From Deltaproteobacteria bacterium (GTDB lineage: Bacteria > Myxococcota_A > Polyangia > HGW-17), in contig QKIM01000459.1 of NCBI GenBank assembly GCA_003249585.1, positions 1 to 5,663 of the forward strand: a DNA stretch of 5,663 bases. The letters run 5' to 3'. Below the pieces are notes generated by a model that did not search any database, was not told the DNA's origin, and saw only the letters and a list, made by a program, of their open reading frames with translations. A program made the position numbers and the translations under genes. Positions 5,238 through 5,663 of this stretch are shown here, one piece after another; within the stretch, counting starts at the first letter, position 1, and each line of letters begins with the position of its first letter.

Positions 5238-5663
5238 TCAGGGGATCAGGAAGCCTTCGGTCCAGTCCATGGTGTCCAGGGACATGGGGGTGATGCGGAA
5301 GCCGTTGCCGATGGTGGAGGGCTCGAGGATCTCCCCGGCTCGTGCGAACTCGGGACGTTTCTTCAACTTGACCGCGAGCTGCCTGGCCTCCCGTGGACTC
5401 GAGAAGACGCCGATGGAGTTGTAGATGAGGGTGGCGTCGTGATCGGTGTAGTGGTGTTCGAGGAGATAGATCTCGGAGCGCTTTCGGATGACCGCCTTGG
5501 GCGTCACGATGCGAAAGGACATCTCGTCTATGGTGAACTCGGCCAGGAGGAAGCCCGTGGCACCCGGATCCGCGGCGGCGAGGCCCGGTGCACGACGGAA
5601 TCCCGGTTTTTTGGCCAGGAGATCCACCGCCTCCCAGGCGGCGTCCGTGGTGGAAAAGGCACC
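5238..5663 (-). CDS. Unrecognised protein, N-terminus beyond the right edge
   Basis: The minus-strand frame is open from the right edge to TGA (complement of 5238-5240), giving 141 residues. The GTG at 5627 is in frame, but the coding sequence continues upstream of it (GAFSTTDAAWEA), so the gene is treated as truncated. I do not recognise a family. The visible part looks like a soluble alpha/beta domain: strand-like stretches (GFLLAEFTI, SFRIVTPKAVI, EIYLLEHHY, ATLIYNSIGVF), then an amphipathic helix with a basic end (SPREARQLAVKLKKRPEF), then a C-terminal piece (GNGFRITPMSLDTMDW). There are no cysteines, membrane segments or repeats in this part. It converges on the giant lipoprotein gene with a 14-bp gap. 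Well-mixed protein composition and an uninterrupted frame support it as real; function cannot be assigned. Confidence 0.72.
   Translation of the reverse strand, partial: GAFSTTDAAWEAVDLLAKKPGFRRAPGLAAADPGATGFLLAEFTIDEMSFRIVTPKAVIRKRSEIYLLEHHYTDHDATLIYNSIGVFSSPREARQLAVKLKKRPEFARAGEILEPSTIGNGFRITPMSLDTMDWTEGFLIP

Noticed and set aside
1..5663. tRNA or rRNA genes, insertion sequences, CRISPR arrays, defence or secretion systems
   Set aside because: I saw no cloverleaf, direct-repeat array, transposase or known system component. The intergenic regions are only 125, 145 and 14 bp.

Overview
The window is a GC-rich stretch of bacterial chromosome, apart from one short AT-rich patch. It holds five protein genes and no RNA genes, insertion sequences or CRISPR arrays that I can see. 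Three things point to a Gram-negative bacterium, most likely of the former Deltaproteobacteria (Myxococcota, Bradymonadota or Desulfobacterota type): a very large Cys-rich Sel1-like lipoprotein, a zinc-ribbon plus cysteine-rich PAS protein, and a secreted-looking alpha/alpha-toroid protein. This placement is inference from gene content; no gene here is a taxonomic marker.

Layout from left to right. (1) Bases 1-1367, plus strand: the C-terminal 454 residues of a gene cut by the left edge, an alpha/alpha-hairpin (six-hairpin or prenyltransferase-like toroid) protein with eight cysteines in pairs. (2) Bases 1368-1492: a 125-bp intergenic region with an AT-rich core carrying nested inverted repeats. 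(3) Bases 1493-2071, plus: a 192-residue zinc-ribbon plus PAS protein with no output domain. (4) Bases 2043-2273, minus: a 76-residue helical-hairpin (coiled-coil) protein with a strong Shine-Dalgarno, overlapping the PAS gene tail to tail by 29 bp. (5) Bases 2274-2418: a 145-bp divergent promoter region. (6) Bases 2419-5223, plus: a 934-residue putative lipoprotein built from Sel1/HCP-like repeats, with 21 close cysteine pairs, 20 of them exactly C-x7-C. (7) Bases 5238-5663, minus: the C-terminal 141 residues of an unrecognised gene cut by the right edge, converging on the lipoprotein gene with a 14-bp gap.

The genes do not form one obvious pathway. The alternating strands argue against a single operon. 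The toroid and PAS genes are co-oriented but separated by the structured AT-rich spacer, so they may or may not share a transcript. The coiled-coil gene and the giant lipoprotein gene diverge from a shared regulatory region. The most unusual item is the giant repeat lipoprotein: its repeats lose their two cysteines together, its repeat spacing is irregular, and it has a few extra cysteines. I do not see a convincing new multi-gene system.
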